From: VBDM01 sp964430565
GTDB taxonomy: Bacteria > Pseudomonadota > Gammaproteobacteria > Burkholderiales > SG8-39
Reading direction: 5' to 3'
DNA length: 64,000 bases
NCBI GenBank assembly: GCA_964430565.1
Contig: CAYSFD010000047.1
Location: 134,106-198,105 of the forward strand
Part shown: positions 43,539 through 52,253 of the stretch, one piece after another
Layout: each line of letters begins with the position of its first letter
How positions within the stretch are numbered: the first letter of the stretch is position 1
Position numbers and translations under genes: made by a program
Notes under the pieces: model-generated
Seen by the model: the letters and a program-made list of their open reading frames with translations, nothing else
What the model was told of the DNA's origin: nothing
The model's database searches: none

Positions 43539-44426
43539 ATGGATATCGGTCCCTACGTACTTCAGTTGTTCAGCGGCTTGTCGCGCGCGATGGTGCTGTT
43601 CCTGCTGTCCGCCGGGCTGTCGCTGATCTTCGGCGTGATGAACATCCTCAACTTCGCGCACGCGACGCTGTGGCTGCTCTCCGGATACATCACCTTTTCG
43701 ATCTTCCAGTTCATGGGCGAGCAGTTCGGCGCGAGCCCGTGGCTGCTGCTGCCGGCGATCCTGGCCGCGACGGCGCTGATGGCGCTGATCGGGTTCGCGC
43801 TCGAGCGCTTCCTGATCCGGCGCACCTACGATCGCGAGCTGCCTGAGCAGCTGCTGCTGACGTTCGCGCTGGTGCTGATCGTCGGCGACCTGATCAAGCT
43901 CGTCTGGGGCGTCGAAAACCGGCGCATCAACCTTGGCGTGGAGCCGATCGAAATGCTCGACACGCTGATCAATCCCTACCACTTCGTGATCGTCGGGACC
44001 GGCGTCGCGGTGGCGGCGGGACTGTGGTTCTTTCTGCATCGCACGCGCTTCGGCAAGATCGTGCGCGCGGCGGTCTATAACCGCAACATGGTGAGTGCGC
44101 TCGGCATCCGTATCCCGATCATCTACGGGTTGGTGTTCGCCGCGGGGGTTGGACTCGCGGGATTCGCCGGCGGTGTGTTCCTGCCGCTGCTGCCGATGGC
44201 GCTCGGCGTCGATCACGACGTCATCGTGCAGTGCTTCGCGGTGGTGGTGATCGGCGGGTTCGGCAGCATGCTCGGGACCTTCGTCGCGTCGATCATCGTC
44301 GGCGTGGTGTACTCGTTTTCGATCCTGTTCTGGCCCGACGGCGCGCTGGCGATGATCTTCCTGATCGTGATCGTGGTGCTGATCTGGCGGCCGTGGGGCC
44401 TGTTCGGCACCGAGTTGCGTTATTGA
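43539..44426 (+). CDS. HAAT ABC transporter permease LivH-like, transporter 2
   Basis: A 295-residue LivH-type permease with the opening LQLFSGLSRAMVLFLLSAGL and SLIFGVMNILNFAHATLWLL and about eight hydrophobic helices. The ATG at 43539 is preferred to one at 43497, because the latter lies in the hairpin arm and would add 14 residues not typical of the family. The C-terminal GGFGSMLGTFVASIIVGVVYS matches the family. Pairs with the LivM-like protein encoded next. Confidence 0.9.
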   Translation: MDIGPYVLQLFSGLSRAMVLFLLSAGLSLIFGVMNILNFAHATLWLLSGYITFSIFQFMGEQFGASPWLLLPAILAATALMALIGFALERFLIRRTYDRELPEQLLLTFALVLIVGDLIKLVWGVENRRINLGVEPIEMLDTLINPYHFVIVGTGVAVAAGLWFFLHRTRFGKIVRAAVYNRNMVSALGIRIPIIYGLVFAAGVGLAGFAGGVFLPLLPMALGVDHDVIVQCFAVVVIGGFGSMLGTFVASIIVGVVYSFSILFWPDGALAMIFLIVIVVLIWRPWGLFGTELRY

Positions 44427-44435
44427 TGCTCCGCC

Positions 44436-45455
44436 ATGGGCGCACCTGAGGTTCTACGTGGCTGGCTGGCGCGGCACAGCCTGGCGGTGCCGGTCGCGAT
44501 CCTGATGTTCGTCTTGTTCCTGCTGGTGCCGCTGCTGCCGGGCAAGTTCTGGACCCACGTCTCGACCGAGGTCCTGATCCTTGGCCTCTTCGCGATGAGT
44601 TTCAATCTGCTCTACGGGTACATGGGGCAGATTTCGTTCGGACACGCCGCGTTCTTCGGCGTCGGCGCCTATGCGACCGCCATGGTGTTCACGCGGCTGA
44701 AGACGGCCGGCGGCGAATTGGGGATGCTCGATTTTTTCCTGTCGCTCGCGGCCGGGCCGCCGGTGGCCGCGGTCGCGGCGCTGATCGTCGGTTTTTTCTG
44801 CGTACGGCTGACCGGCATCTACTTCGCGATGCTCTCGCTCGCGTTTGGCGAGCTGCTGTTCTACATCGTATTCTCGTGGTACAGCTTCACCAAGGGCGAC
44901 GACGGCATCCAGGGCCTGCTGCCGCCGCTTTTCTTCCGGGACGCGGTCAACTTCTACTACCTGACGCTCGCGATCGTGACGCTGGCCGCGCTCGCGATGT
45001 GGCGCATCACCGAGTCGCCGTTCGGCTACATCATGCGCACGCTGCGCGACAACCAGCGCCGCGCGGCGTTCCTCGGCATCAACGTGCGGCTGCACATGCT
45101 CATCAACTTCGTGATTGCAGGCAGCTTCGCCGGGCTCGCCGGCGCACTGTGGGGGCCGTTCTCGCGCAGCGTCAACCCCGGACTGCTCGGCTGGCAGGAG
45201 TCGGGCGTGGCGGTGTTCATGACGCTGATCGGCGGCGCGGGGTCATTCGTCGGACCGATGCTCGGCTCGGTGATCTACACCTTGCTGCAGGCGGTGGTGA
45301 AAATGTACACGGTCTACTGGCCGCTCACCATCGGCACCATCATCCTGCTGATCGTGCTGTTCCTGCCCGGGGGCGTGCTGGGCCTGATCGAGAAGCGCAT
45401 CAAGGCGCGGCGTAGTCGCGACAGCAGCGGCGACGACGGCAGCCGGGAAGCCTGA
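44436..45455 (+). CDS. HAAT ABC transporter permease LivM-like, transporter 2
   Basis: A 339-residue LivM-type permease with about ten hydrophobic segments. The conserved YGYMGQISFGHAAFFGVGAY segment lies near residues 65-84, and the ATPase-contacting region carries GGAGSFVGPMLGSVIYTLL near the C-terminus. It starts 9 bases after the LivH stop. The C-terminal tail is arginine- and serine-rich and cytoplasmic. Confidence 0.92.
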   Translation: MGAPEVLRGWLARHSLAVPVAILMFVLFLLVPLLPGKFWTHVSTEVLILGLFAMSFNLLYGYMGQISFGHAAFFGVGAYATAMVFTRLKTAGGELGMLDFFLSLAAGPPVAAVAALIVGFFCVRLTGIYFAMLSLAFGELLFYIVFSWYSFTKGDDGIQGLLPPLFFRDAVNFYYLTLAIVTLAALAMWRITESPFGYIMRTLRDNQRRAAFLGINVRLHMLINFVIAGSFAGLAGALWGPFSRSVNPGLLGWQESGVAVFMTLIGGAGSFVGPMLGSVIYTLLQAVVKMYTVYWPLTIGTIILLIVLFLPGGVLGLIEKRIKARRSRDSSGDDGSREA

Positions 45456-45457
45456 TC

Positions 45458-46207
45458 GTGTCCGCGATCCTGGCAGTCACCGACCTGGACAAGCATTTCG
45501 GCGGGATTCACGTCGCGCGGCAGGTGAATTTTTCCATGCAGGAAGGCGAGCAGTCGGCGATCATCGGGCCGAATGGCGCCGGCAAGAGCACCTTCATGAA
45601 CCTGCTCACCGGCTATCACCGCTGCGATGCCGGCAAGGTGATGTTCGAGGGACGGGACATCACCAACCAGGCGCCGCACAGAATTGCGCGCCTGGGCATT
45701 TCTCGCGCCTTCCAGGTGAGCAGCATCTTCGCCAGGATGACCGTCGCGGAAAACGTGCGCTCGGCGGTGCACGCGCAGATGCGGCGTTCCCTCAGCATCT
45801 TCGGCGCTGCGAGCCGCATCGGCACCGACGAGACCGGCCGCGTCCTCACTCTGTGCGGGCTGGAGGGCAAGCGCAACCTGGTTGCCGGTGAACTCGCGCA
45901 GGGCGACAAGAAACGCCTCGAACTCGCGATCGCGCTGGCCGGGAAGCCGCGCCTGCTGTTCCTCGACGAGCCCACCGCGGGCATGTCGATCGAAGAGGCG
46001 CGCGGTACGATGGAGCTGGTCGACCGCCTCAACCGCGAGCTCGGCCTCACGGTGCTGTTCACCGAGCACGACATGGGTATCGTTTTCAATCACGCGCGCA
46101 AGCTCACGCTGATGCACCGCGGCGAAATCATCGTGCAGGGCACCCCCGAGGAGGTGCGCGCGAACGAAACCGCGCAGAAGGTTTACCTGGGGGAGCACCA
46201 CGCATGA
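45458..46207 (+). CDS. HAAT ABC transporter ATPase LivG-like, transporter 2
   Basis: A 249-residue ATPase starting at GTG 45458, 2 bases after the LivM stop. Walker A is GPNGAGKST (near residue 37); the signature loop appears as ELAQGDKKRLELAIAL, a variant common in LivG; Walker B is LLFLDEPTAGMS. The D-loop and H-loop (TEHDMGIVF) are intact, so it should be active. Its stop overlaps the LivF ATG by 4 bases. Confidence 0.93.
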   Translation: MSAILAVTDLDKHFGGIHVARQVNFSMQEGEQSAIIGPNGAGKSTFMNLLTGYHRCDAGKVMFEGRDITNQAPHRIARLGISRAFQVSSIFARMTVAENVRSAVHAQMRRSLSIFGAASRIGTDETGRVLTLCGLEGKRNLVAGELAQGDKKRLELAIALAGKPRLLFLDEPTAGMSIEEARGTMELVDRLNRELGLTVLFTEHDMGIVFNHARKLTLMHRGEIIVQGTPEEVRANETAQKVYLGEHHA

Positions 46208-46917
46208 CCACCCGCCTCGAACTGAGCGGCGTTCACACGCACTATGCGACCAGCCACATCCTGTTCGATGTGTCGCTCGAGGTGAAGGAGGGTGAATCGG
46301 TGTGCCTGCTGGGGCGCAACGGCGCGGGCAAGACCACGACGCTGAAGAGCATCATGTCGCTCGCCCAGGCGAGCGCGGGCAGCATCCGCTTCAACGGCGC
46401 CGAGCTGGTGGGACGACCGCCCTACGAAATCGCACGCCTGGGCGTCGGCTACGTGCCCGACGAGCGCCTGATCTTTCCCGATCTGACGGTGCGCGAGAAT
46501 CTCGAGATTGCGGCCAAGAAGGGCGCCGCCGGCGCGCCGGCGGATTGGACGGTGGAGCGCATCTACGAGCTGTTTCCGGTGCTCGCGCCGCTCGATGCGC
46601 GCCTGGGTGGCTATCTTTCCGGCGGCGAGCAGCAGATGCTGACCATCGGCCGCACGCTGATGGGAAATCCATCGCTCTTGCTGCTCGACGAACCGGTCGA
46701 GGGCGTGGCGCCGGTGGTGGTGCAGGAGCTGACCCGCCAGATCAAGCGCCTGAAGACGATGGGACTCACGATCCTGTTCGCCGAGCAGAACATGCACTTC
46801 GCCAAACAGATCTCGGACCGTGCCTACGTGATCGAGAAGGGCCACATCCGCTACCAGGGCACCATGGGCGAATTGGTGGCGAATGAGGAGGTCAAGGCGA
46901 AATACCTGATGATCTAG
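46204..46917 (+). CDS. HAAT ABC transporter ATPase LivF-like, transporter 2
   Basis: A 237-residue ATPase with Walker A (GRNGAGKTT), the complete signature motif (LSGGEQQMLTIGRTL) and Walker B (LLLLDEPVEGVAP). It overlaps LivG by ATGA. It ends the second HAAT importer (42150-46917). A short dispersed repeat separates it from the GMC oxidoreductase. Confidence 0.93.
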   Translation: MTTRLELSGVHTHYATSHILFDVSLEVKEGESVCLLGRNGAGKTTTLKSIMSLAQASAGSIRFNGAELVGRPPYEIARLGVGYVPDERLIFPDLTVRENLEIAAKKGAAGAPADWTVERIYELFPVLAPLDARLGGYLSGGEQQMLTIGRTLMGNPSLLLLDEPVEGVAPVVVQELTRQIKRLKTMGLTILFAEQNMHFAKQISDRAYVIEKGHIRYQGTMGELVANEEVKAKYLMI

Positions 46918-46943
46918 GGAAAGTCTGAACAACCCCTGATTTG

Positions 46944-46970
46944 TCATTCCCGCGCAAACGGGAATCCAGG
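46944..46970. repeat. short dispersed palindromic element (GTCATTCCCG family)
   Basis: GTCATTCCCGCGCAAACGGG followed by AATCCAG contains a perfect inverted repeat ATTCCCG/CGGGAAT (46947-46953 and 46960-46966). This form is a widely seen intergenic element in proteobacteria. Only one copy is seen in the window, in the 88-base gap before the GMC gene. Confidence 0.6.
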
Positions 46971-47005
46971 AAGTTCAACCATTTGCTGGATGCCCGCTTA
47001 CAACC

Positions 47006-48622
47006 ATGAAATCCATGCAATTCGACTATGTAATAGCCGGCGCGGGAACCGCGGGCTGCGTGCTCGCCAACCGGCTGTCGGCCGATCCGCAAATCAAGGT
47101 CCTGCTGCTCGAGGCCGGCGGGCGCGACGACTGGATCTGGATCCATATTCCGGTCGGCTACCTCTACTGCATCGGCAATCCGCGCACCGACTGGTGCTAT
47201 CGGACCGAGCCGGACCCCGGATTGAACGGACGCTCGATCCTCTACGCGCGCGGAAAAGTGCTCGGCGGCTGCTCGTCGATCAATGCCATGCTCTACCTTC
47301 GGGGCCAGGCGCGCGACTACGACGAATGGGCGCGCCTCACCGGCGATGCCGACTGGAGCTGGAAGTCCGTGCTGCCGGTGTTCCGCAAGAGCGAGGACTA
47401 CTTCGGCGGCGCCGACGAGGCGCACGGCGCCGGAGGGGAGTGGCGGGTCGAACGACAAAGGCTGTCGTGGGAGATTCTCGAGCACTACCGCGAAGCGATG
47501 GTGCAGGCGGGAATTCCGCGCAGCGATGATTTCAATCGCGGCGACAACGAGGGCTGCGGGTTTTTTCTCGTCAACCAGAAGCGCGGCGTGCGCTGGAACA
47601 CCTCCAAGGCCTTCCTGCGCCCGGTCATGAACCGTCCGAACCTGAGCGTCGTCACCGATGCGCATGTCCTGCGCCTGCGCATGGCCGGCCGGCGCTGCAC
47701 CGGGATCGAGTTCCGGCGCGCGGGCGAGGACACGTTCGCCGAAGCGCGCCTGGAGACGATCCTCGCCACCGGCAGCATCGGCTCGCCGCAGATCCTGCAA
47801 CTCTCCGGTATCGGTCCGGCGCCGCTGCTGCGGGAGCACGGCATCGGCGTGGTGCACGAGCTGCGCGGCGTCGGCGAGAACCTGCAGGATCACCTGCAGC
47901 TGCGTACGATCTCCAAGGTTCGCAACGCCGTCACGCTCAATCAGCGCGCCAACAGCCTGGTCGGAAAGATGATGATGGGGATCGAGTACGCGCTGTTCCG
48001 CACCGGGCCGCTCACCATGGCGCCCAGCCAGCTGGGTGGCTTCACCCGCAGTTCGAGCGAGCACGCGACGCCGAACATCGAGTATCACGTACAGCCGCTT
48101 TCGCTCGACAGGTTCGGCGAACCGCTGCACCGCTTCCCCGCATTCACCGCCAGCGTATGCAACCTGCGGCCGACCTCCAGAGGCACCGTGCGCATCAAGT
48201 CGCCCGATCCGCACGCCGCTCCGGGAATAAACTGCCGCTACCTGTCAACGCCGGAGGACCGCAGGGTCGCCGCCGATTCGCTGCGCCTGACGCGCCGCAT
48301 CGCAATCCAGCCGGCGCTCGGGCGCTACGCGCCGGAGGAATTTCTGCCGGGACCGCAGTTCCAGTCCGACGACGAACTGGCGCGCGTCGCCGGAAACATC
48401 GGCACCACGATTTTCCATCCGGTTGGCACCTGCCGGATGGGGGCGGCGGACGATGCGTCCGCCGTCGTCGATACGCGCTTGCGCGTGCGGGGCGTCTCCG
48501 GGCTGCGCGTGGTCGACGCGTCGATCATGCCCAACATCACTTCGGGCAACACCAACTCGCCCGCGCTCATGATCGCGGAGCGAGGCGCCGAGATGATCCG
48601 GGCCGACCGCCAGAGCCGTTAG
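47006..48622 (+). CDS. GMC-family oxidoreductase (choline/alcohol dehydrogenase-like)
   Basis: A 538-residue FAD enzyme of the glucose-methanol-choline family. The N-terminal FAD loop is DYVIAGAGTAGCVLANRLS (residues 8-26), the first GMC signature lies in ARGKVLGGCSSINAMLYLRG, and the second in TGSIGSPQILQLSGIG. The catalytic histidine is in FHPVGTCRMG near the C-terminus, followed by MIAERGAEMI. It oxidises an alcohol to an aldehyde or acid, passing electrons to oxygen or the respiratory chain. It is convergent with the CocE-like gene. The substrate is not clear. Confidence 0.92.
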   Translation: MKSMQFDYVIAGAGTAGCVLANRLSADPQIKVLLLEAGGRDDWIWIHIPVGYLYCIGNPRTDWCYRTEPDPGLNGRSILYARGKVLGGCSSINAMLYLRGQARDYDEWARLTGDADWSWKSVLPVFRKSEDYFGGADEAHGAGGEWRVERQRLSWEILEHYREAMVQAGIPRSDDFNRGDNEGCGFFLVNQKRGVRWNTSKAFLRPVMNRPNLSVVTDAHVLRLRMAGRRCTGIEFRRAGEDTFAEARLETILATGSIGSPQILQLSGIGPAPLLREHGIGVVHELRGVGENLQDHLQLRTISKVRNAVTLNQRANSLVGKMMMGIEYALFRTGPLTMAPSQLGGFTRSSSEHATPNIEYHVQPLSLDRFGEPLHRFPAFTASVCNLRPTSRGTVRIKSPDPHAAPGINCRYLSTPEDRRVAADSLRLTRRIAIQPALGRYAPEEFLPGPQFQSDDELARVAGNIGTTIFHPVGTCRMGAADDASAVVDTRLRVRGVSGLRVVDASIMPNITSGNTNSPALMIAERGAEMIRADRQSR

Positions 48623-48661
48623 AGGGGGCGAGACCCAGACAGTCGCTTCAGAAGCATGGGG

Positions 48662-50359
48662 CTACTTGCCGGGAATGACGGGAAGAAGGAGATGCGAAGC
48701 GCGGCTTCCGCCGGTGTAGATCACGTTCGTTCCGGTGTTGTAGTCCGCGCAGTAATGCGTATACGGAATGCTGCCTAGGCCGTCGCGGGGCTGGATGTCG
48801 AGCCGGATACGGTGGCCTTTTTTGAAGACCATGCAGGTCGGCCAGATCTCGATATCGATTCGAACCACTTCATCGGTCTTCAACCACTGGCGATCCTGGT
48901 GCAGGTGGTATGGCCGATAGGGCAGGCTGAGCGACGGGTCGAGGCTGCGGTGCGATGCGCGCAACCAGCCCTTGGCGACCGGGACGGGTTGGCTCTGCTG
49001 GCCCAGTTCGAAAACATCTTCGCCGCCGGGCGCGATGTTGCGCAGGGTCGCAAAAATATCCATGTCTTCGGTCGTGCTCGATACCCACAGCACCAACACG
49101 ACCGGGCCGGTGACTTCGGTGTCTTCCGACAAGGGCGCGGTTTCAAACGAAACTCCCATTCTTGGAAGGCTCCCCGCCAGCGCCGTCGAAGTCCACGACG
49201 CGGAGGCGACGCCCGCCTTGGTCATGCCGCTTGCGGAGTAAGAGACCGACGAGGACTTGCGCGGCGCTTCTTCGGTAAGCGCGCCTTCGGCTTCGCCGTC
49301 TCGTCGCGCGGCTTCCGGGTCGAGATGGAGCTTCGTCCATCGGGTACGGTCGATCGGCCATTCGCTCTCGCTGCGCCATTGGTAGTTGCCGTGGCCGCCT
49401 TTGCGGATGAGGAGCTTCACCGGGGGCTCGCGCATGATGCCGGTATCGGTCCCCTTGAGCCAGTGGTCGAAGAAGCGCAGCTGGTCGGCGCGGCCTTCCT
49501 CGGAGTAGAACGAGTGATAGTGCGTGCCTGCGTGAATGCGGAGTTTCTTCTCCTTCGATGCGGCGCGCACGTAGCCTTCGGTGTTCCCGCGCAGATGCAG
49601 GCCCATGCCGCTCCAGTTGCCGGCGCTGTAGAGCGGAACGTCGATGTTCTCCCAGACCGCTCGCCGGCCGCGCCACCACTCTCTATCGAGGTTGTTGCGC
49701 ATGTAGTCCCACAGCCAAGGCGTGGAAAACGCGTCGGTGGCGGAAGCCTGTGGTTTGCCGAGCAAATGGTGGGCCATGTGATTGTTCCACCAGTTCGTAG
49801 CGAACCCGAACGAGAAGATTCCTCCGTGATAACCGAAGTCGCGGTACATGTCGGCCGCGCCTTCCCAGGGAATCATCGCCTTGAGCGAGGGCGGCTTCAA
49901 GCCGGCGACCAGCCACTGCGTCATCGCGAAGTAGGAAATGCCGTTCATCCCGACACGACCGTTGCTCCAGGGCTGCTTCGCCGCCCATTCGATGGCGTCG
50001 AAAAAGTCGCGCGCCTCGGAAGAGGACCAGGGATCGGTCCGGCCGGGGGATTTTCCCGAGCCGCGACCGTCGACGCGAAGCGCGGCGTAGCCGCGCGGCA
50101 CCCACCACAGCGGGTTCACTGTCTCCCAGTTCATGTGGGGGTTCGGCGCCTCCTCGAGATCGGGCGGCGGAATCCACAGCTTGTCCTTCTGGTAGGGACC
50201 GAGATTGATGATGACCGGGAATCGCTCGGAGGACTTCGGACGGAACACGTCGGCTTTCAACCGAGCTCCGTCGCGCATCGGGATCTCGAGGTCTCTCTGG
50301 ACGACGAGGTCGAACTGCGGTTGCGAGACGCGATCGCGGGTGTTATTTGTTTTCGCCAA
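48662..50359 (-). CDS. CocE/NonD-family alpha/beta hydrolase (X-Pro dipeptidyl-peptidase S15 fold)
   Basis: A 565-residue serine hydrolase. The N-terminal segment LEIPMRDGARLKADVFRP is diagnostic; the nucleophile serine lies in VGMNGISYFAMTQWLVA (GxSY) near residue 140, and the conserved DGRGSGKSPG loop is present. A C-terminal jelly-roll domain (VTGPVVLVLWVSS onward) completes the family arrangement. Members cleave esters such as cocaine or acyl-amides. No signal peptide is seen, so it is probably cytoplasmic. It is separated from the upstream Bug gene by a dispersed repeat copy. Confidence 0.88.
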   Translation of the reverse strand: MAKTNNTRDRVSQPQFDLVVQRDLEIPMRDGARLKADVFRPKSSERFPVIINLGPYQKDKLWIPPPDLEEAPNPHMNWETVNPLWWVPRGYAALRVDGRGSGKSPGRTDPWSSSEARDFFDAIEWAAKQPWSNGRVGMNGISYFAMTQWLVAGLKPPSLKAMIPWEGAADMYRDFGYHGGIFSFGFATNWWNNHMAHHLLGKPQASATDAFSTPWLWDYMRNNLDREWWRGRRAVWENIDVPLYSAGNWSGMGLHLRGNTEGYVRAASKEKKLRIHAGTHYHSFYSEEGRADQLRFFDHWLKGTDTGIMREPPVKLLIRKGGHGNYQWRSESEWPIDRTRWTKLHLDPEAARRDGEAEGALTEEAPRKSSSVSYSASGMTKAGVASASWTSTALAGSLPRMGVSFETAPLSEDTEVTGPVVLVLWVSSTTEDMDIFATLRNIAPGGEDVFELGQQSQPVPVAKGWLRASHRSLDPSLSLPYRPYHLHQDRQWLKTDEVVRIDIEIWPTCMVFKKGHRIRLDIQPRDGLGSIPYTHYCADYNTGTNVIYTGGSRASHLLLPVIPGK

Positions 50360-50372
50360 GCTTGCCTAGGGC

Positions 50373-50446
50373 GTCATCCTGAGCTGAGCGAAGGATCTGC
50401 TTTTGGGCGCTACGAACAGCGGATTCTTCGCTGCGCTCAGAATGAC
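50373..50446. repeat. dispersed inverted-repeat element, copy B
   Basis: Begins GTCATCCTGAGCTGAGCGAA and ends CTGCGCTCAGAATGAC; the inner GGATCTGC and GCGGATTC arms also pair. It has the same architecture as copies at 35111-35192 and 60383-60476. It occupies most of the 98-base gap between two co-directional minus-strand genes. Confidence 0.88.
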
Positions 50447-50457
50447 ACGGTGACGTT

Positions 50458-51480
50458 CTATTCGATCTTGATTTTCGCTTCGCGCAGGAAATCGCCCCAT
50501 GCGCGCGTTTCGTTTTCCACCAGCTGCTGGAACTGCGCGGGCGAGGGCGAGATGGCGACGTCGAGCATTTGCTTGGACAGGCGCTCCTTCATCTCGGGGT
50601 TGGAAAGACCCGCCGCGACGGTCTTGTAGATCTTGTCGATGATCGGCTTGGGAGTGGCCGCCGGCGCGAACATTCCCTGCCACGCATTGGTGCCGATGCC
50701 CGCGAATCCCTGCTCGGCCATCGTCGCCACATTCGGAAGCTCGGCGAGCCGGCTCGGCGCAGTCGTGGCGATCGCCTTCATCTTTCCGGCCCGGACCTGC
50801 GGCAATGCCGAAGACAGGTTGAGAAACGCCACGGGTGCTTCGCCGGAGATGATCGCCGGAATAAACTGGCCCGCTCCACCCTTGTAGGGAACATGAGTGA
50901 GCTTGATTCCGGCCGCCCTCTGCAATTTTTCCATGTCGAGGTGCGGGTAGCTTCCCAATCCCGCGGACGCATAAAAGATCTTGCCGGGATCTTTCTTTGC
51001 GAGGGCGATGAGATCGGCGATCGAGTTGACGGGGAAATTCGCCGTCGTCGCGATGATGTGCGGAATTTCGACGAGTTTCGAGATGCCGACGAGGTCGCGT
51101 GACGGCTTGATCTGCAGCTGGTGCGCGAAAGTCGTCTCGTTGATGGCGTTGGTCGAAACGTTGCCGACCAGCAAGGTGTAGCCGTCGGCGGGCGCTTTCG
51201 CAGCGGCTTCGAGCGCAAGGTTCCCGGACGCGCCGGGCCGGTTCTCGACGACCACGCTCTGGCCGAACGACTCGGTCATCCGGGCGGAGACGATACGGGC
51301 GATGATATCGGTCGCGCCACCCGGGGCGTAGGGCACGATGATTTTTACCGGGCGAGCAGGAAACGAATCGGCTGACTGCGCAGCGCCGGGGAGCGGCCAA
51401 GCTGCGGAGATCCCGCATACGAGGGCTCCGACGAGCGCGGGGAGCGCGTGGATTGCGTTTCGGCGACAGCTTGCGATCAT
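50458..51480 (-). CDS. Bug/TctC-family tripartite tricarboxylate binding protein, copy 2
   Basis: A 340-residue exported receptor with a signal peptide ending PLPGAAQ. The Bug signature FPARPVKIIVPYAPGGATD (residues 40-58), VVVENRPGASGNL and DGYTLLVGNVST loops are all present, as is the conserved ADLIALAKKDPGKIFYAS. As with copy 1 at 36365, no TctA or TctB gene is nearby. It is divergent from the small unknown gene at 51668. Confidence 0.93.
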   Translation of the reverse strand: MIASCRRNAIHALPALVGALVCGISAAWPLPGAAQSADSFPARPVKIIVPYAPGGATDIIARIVSARMTESFGQSVVVENRPGASGNLALEAAAKAPADGYTLLVGNVSTNAINETTFAHQLQIKPSRDLVGISKLVEIPHIIATTANFPVNSIADLIALAKKDPGKIFYASAGLGSYPHLDMEKLQRAAGIKLTHVPYKGGAGQFIPAIISGEAPVAFLNLSSALPQVRAGKMKAIATTAPSRLAELPNVATMAEQGFAGIGTNAWQGMFAPAATPKPIIDKIYKTVAAGLSNPEMKERLSKQMLDVAISPSPAQFQQLVENETRAWGDFLREAKIKIE

Positions 51481-51667
51481 GGGTTCTCCTCAAGTTTGGC
51501 GTTTCTCGACTGCGGTTCCGCGCTGCGAAGACAGTGCAGCGGGAACGGGTTTTCGTCGCCATCATAACGCGATCCGAACGCCTCGGAAATGCCGCGGAGG
51601 CGATAGAATGCGGGACGCTGGAGTTGCCCTTCAGCGCTCCATGGTGCGATTGACCGGAGGGAGACCG

Positions 51668-52003
51668 ATGAAACCGCGAGGCCAACGCCTGGCCTGTTCT
51701 TTGAAGACTCTGGATGGCTGTATCGGTTCCTACGACGTTCATCCCGGAGAGGCTCCCAAATCCATCGCGAAGATCGGGGCCTTGACATGGGACCGTCCCC
51801 CTCAAAAAGAAGTGCTGGAGGCGGCTTTTTCTCTAATCGGCGAAATGGGCATGACCGGACACATCATCAAAGTAAACCAGCACCAGTGGCGCGCGCTCAC
51901 CAAGGTCAAGCTCCATGAGCCGTTCTACGTGTCCATCCTCTGGGGAGGGAGCCCGTTCAAGGTTCTTGAGGACGCGGTCGTGCTTGAGAAGCGCGTTCCG
52001 TGA
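51668..52003 (+). CDS. small uncharacterised protein
   Basis: A 111-residue soluble protein that I do not recognise. It begins MKPRGQRLACSLKTLDGC with two cysteines at residues 10 and 18, continues with a GSYDVHPGEAPK loop, an amphipathic helix (KEVLEAAFSLIGEMG) and a C-terminal beta-rich part (EPFYVSILWGGSPFKVLE). ATG 51668 is chosen because GGAGGGAG at 51656-51663 is an excellent ribosome site; a longer frame would overlap the divergent Bug gene. The stop lies within a perfect 13-bp hairpin. It sits upstream of ffs and dnaX. The codon use looks ordinary for the genome, so it is likely a real gene. Confidence 0.6.
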   Translation: MKPRGQRLACSLKTLDGCIGSYDVHPGEAPKSIAKIGALTWDRPPQKEVLEAAFSLIGEMGMTGHIIKVNQHQWRALTKVKLHEPFYVSILWGGSPFKVLEDAVVLEKRVP

Positions 52004-52026
52004 GCGGCTTGATCCGCTCACGGAAC
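51995..52026 (+). terminator. perfect 13-bp hairpin at the end of the small unknown gene
   Basis: GTTCCGTGAGCGG at 51995-52007 pairs fully with CCGCTCACGGAAC at 52014-52026 around a 6-base loop. The stem includes the stop codon of the preceding gene. There is no T-run. It probably marks the end of that transcript, 27 bases before the 4.5S RNA. Confidence 0.6.
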
Positions 52027-52052
52027 TGCTGTAACTCGCCGCAATCGAACAC

Positions 52053-52147
52053 GGCGGGCCTCCCCGCATTGCAGTTTGGCGAACCTGGTCAGGTCCGGAA
52101 GGAAGCAGCCACAGCTATTCACTGCAAGTGTCGGGGCAAGGCCCGCC
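52053..52147 (+). ncRNA. ffs: 4.5S (signal recognition particle) RNA
   Basis: A 95-base small bacterial SRP RNA. The outer helix GGCGGGCC (52053-52060) pairs with GGCCCGCC (52140-52147). The apical domain with the Ffh-binding loops is diagnostic: CAGGTCCGGAAGGAAGCAGC at about 52090-52109, including the GGAA tetraloop. It binds Ffh to target membrane proteins to FtsY. The neighbouring order ffs-dnaX-ybaB-recR is widely conserved. A hairpin (52163-52186) downstream may end the transcript. Confidence 0.95.
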
Positions 52148-52162
52148 ACCCTATGTAACCCA

Positions 52163-52186
52163 GTTCCTCGGCGAAGCGCGAGGAAC
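52163..52186 (+). terminator. hairpin downstream of ffs
   Basis: GTTCCTCG (52163-52170) pairs with CGAGGAAC (52179-52186) around an 8-base loop, 15 bases after the SRP RNA. It is followed by TCACAAAGTTTCCC with only a short T-stretch. It may be the terminator of ffs. Confidence 0.45.
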
Positions 52187-52253
52187 TCACAAAGTTTCCC
52201 TCTTCTGCACTCGGGAGAGGGACTAAGGGTGAGGGGAGTGGTAAAATTTTTCC

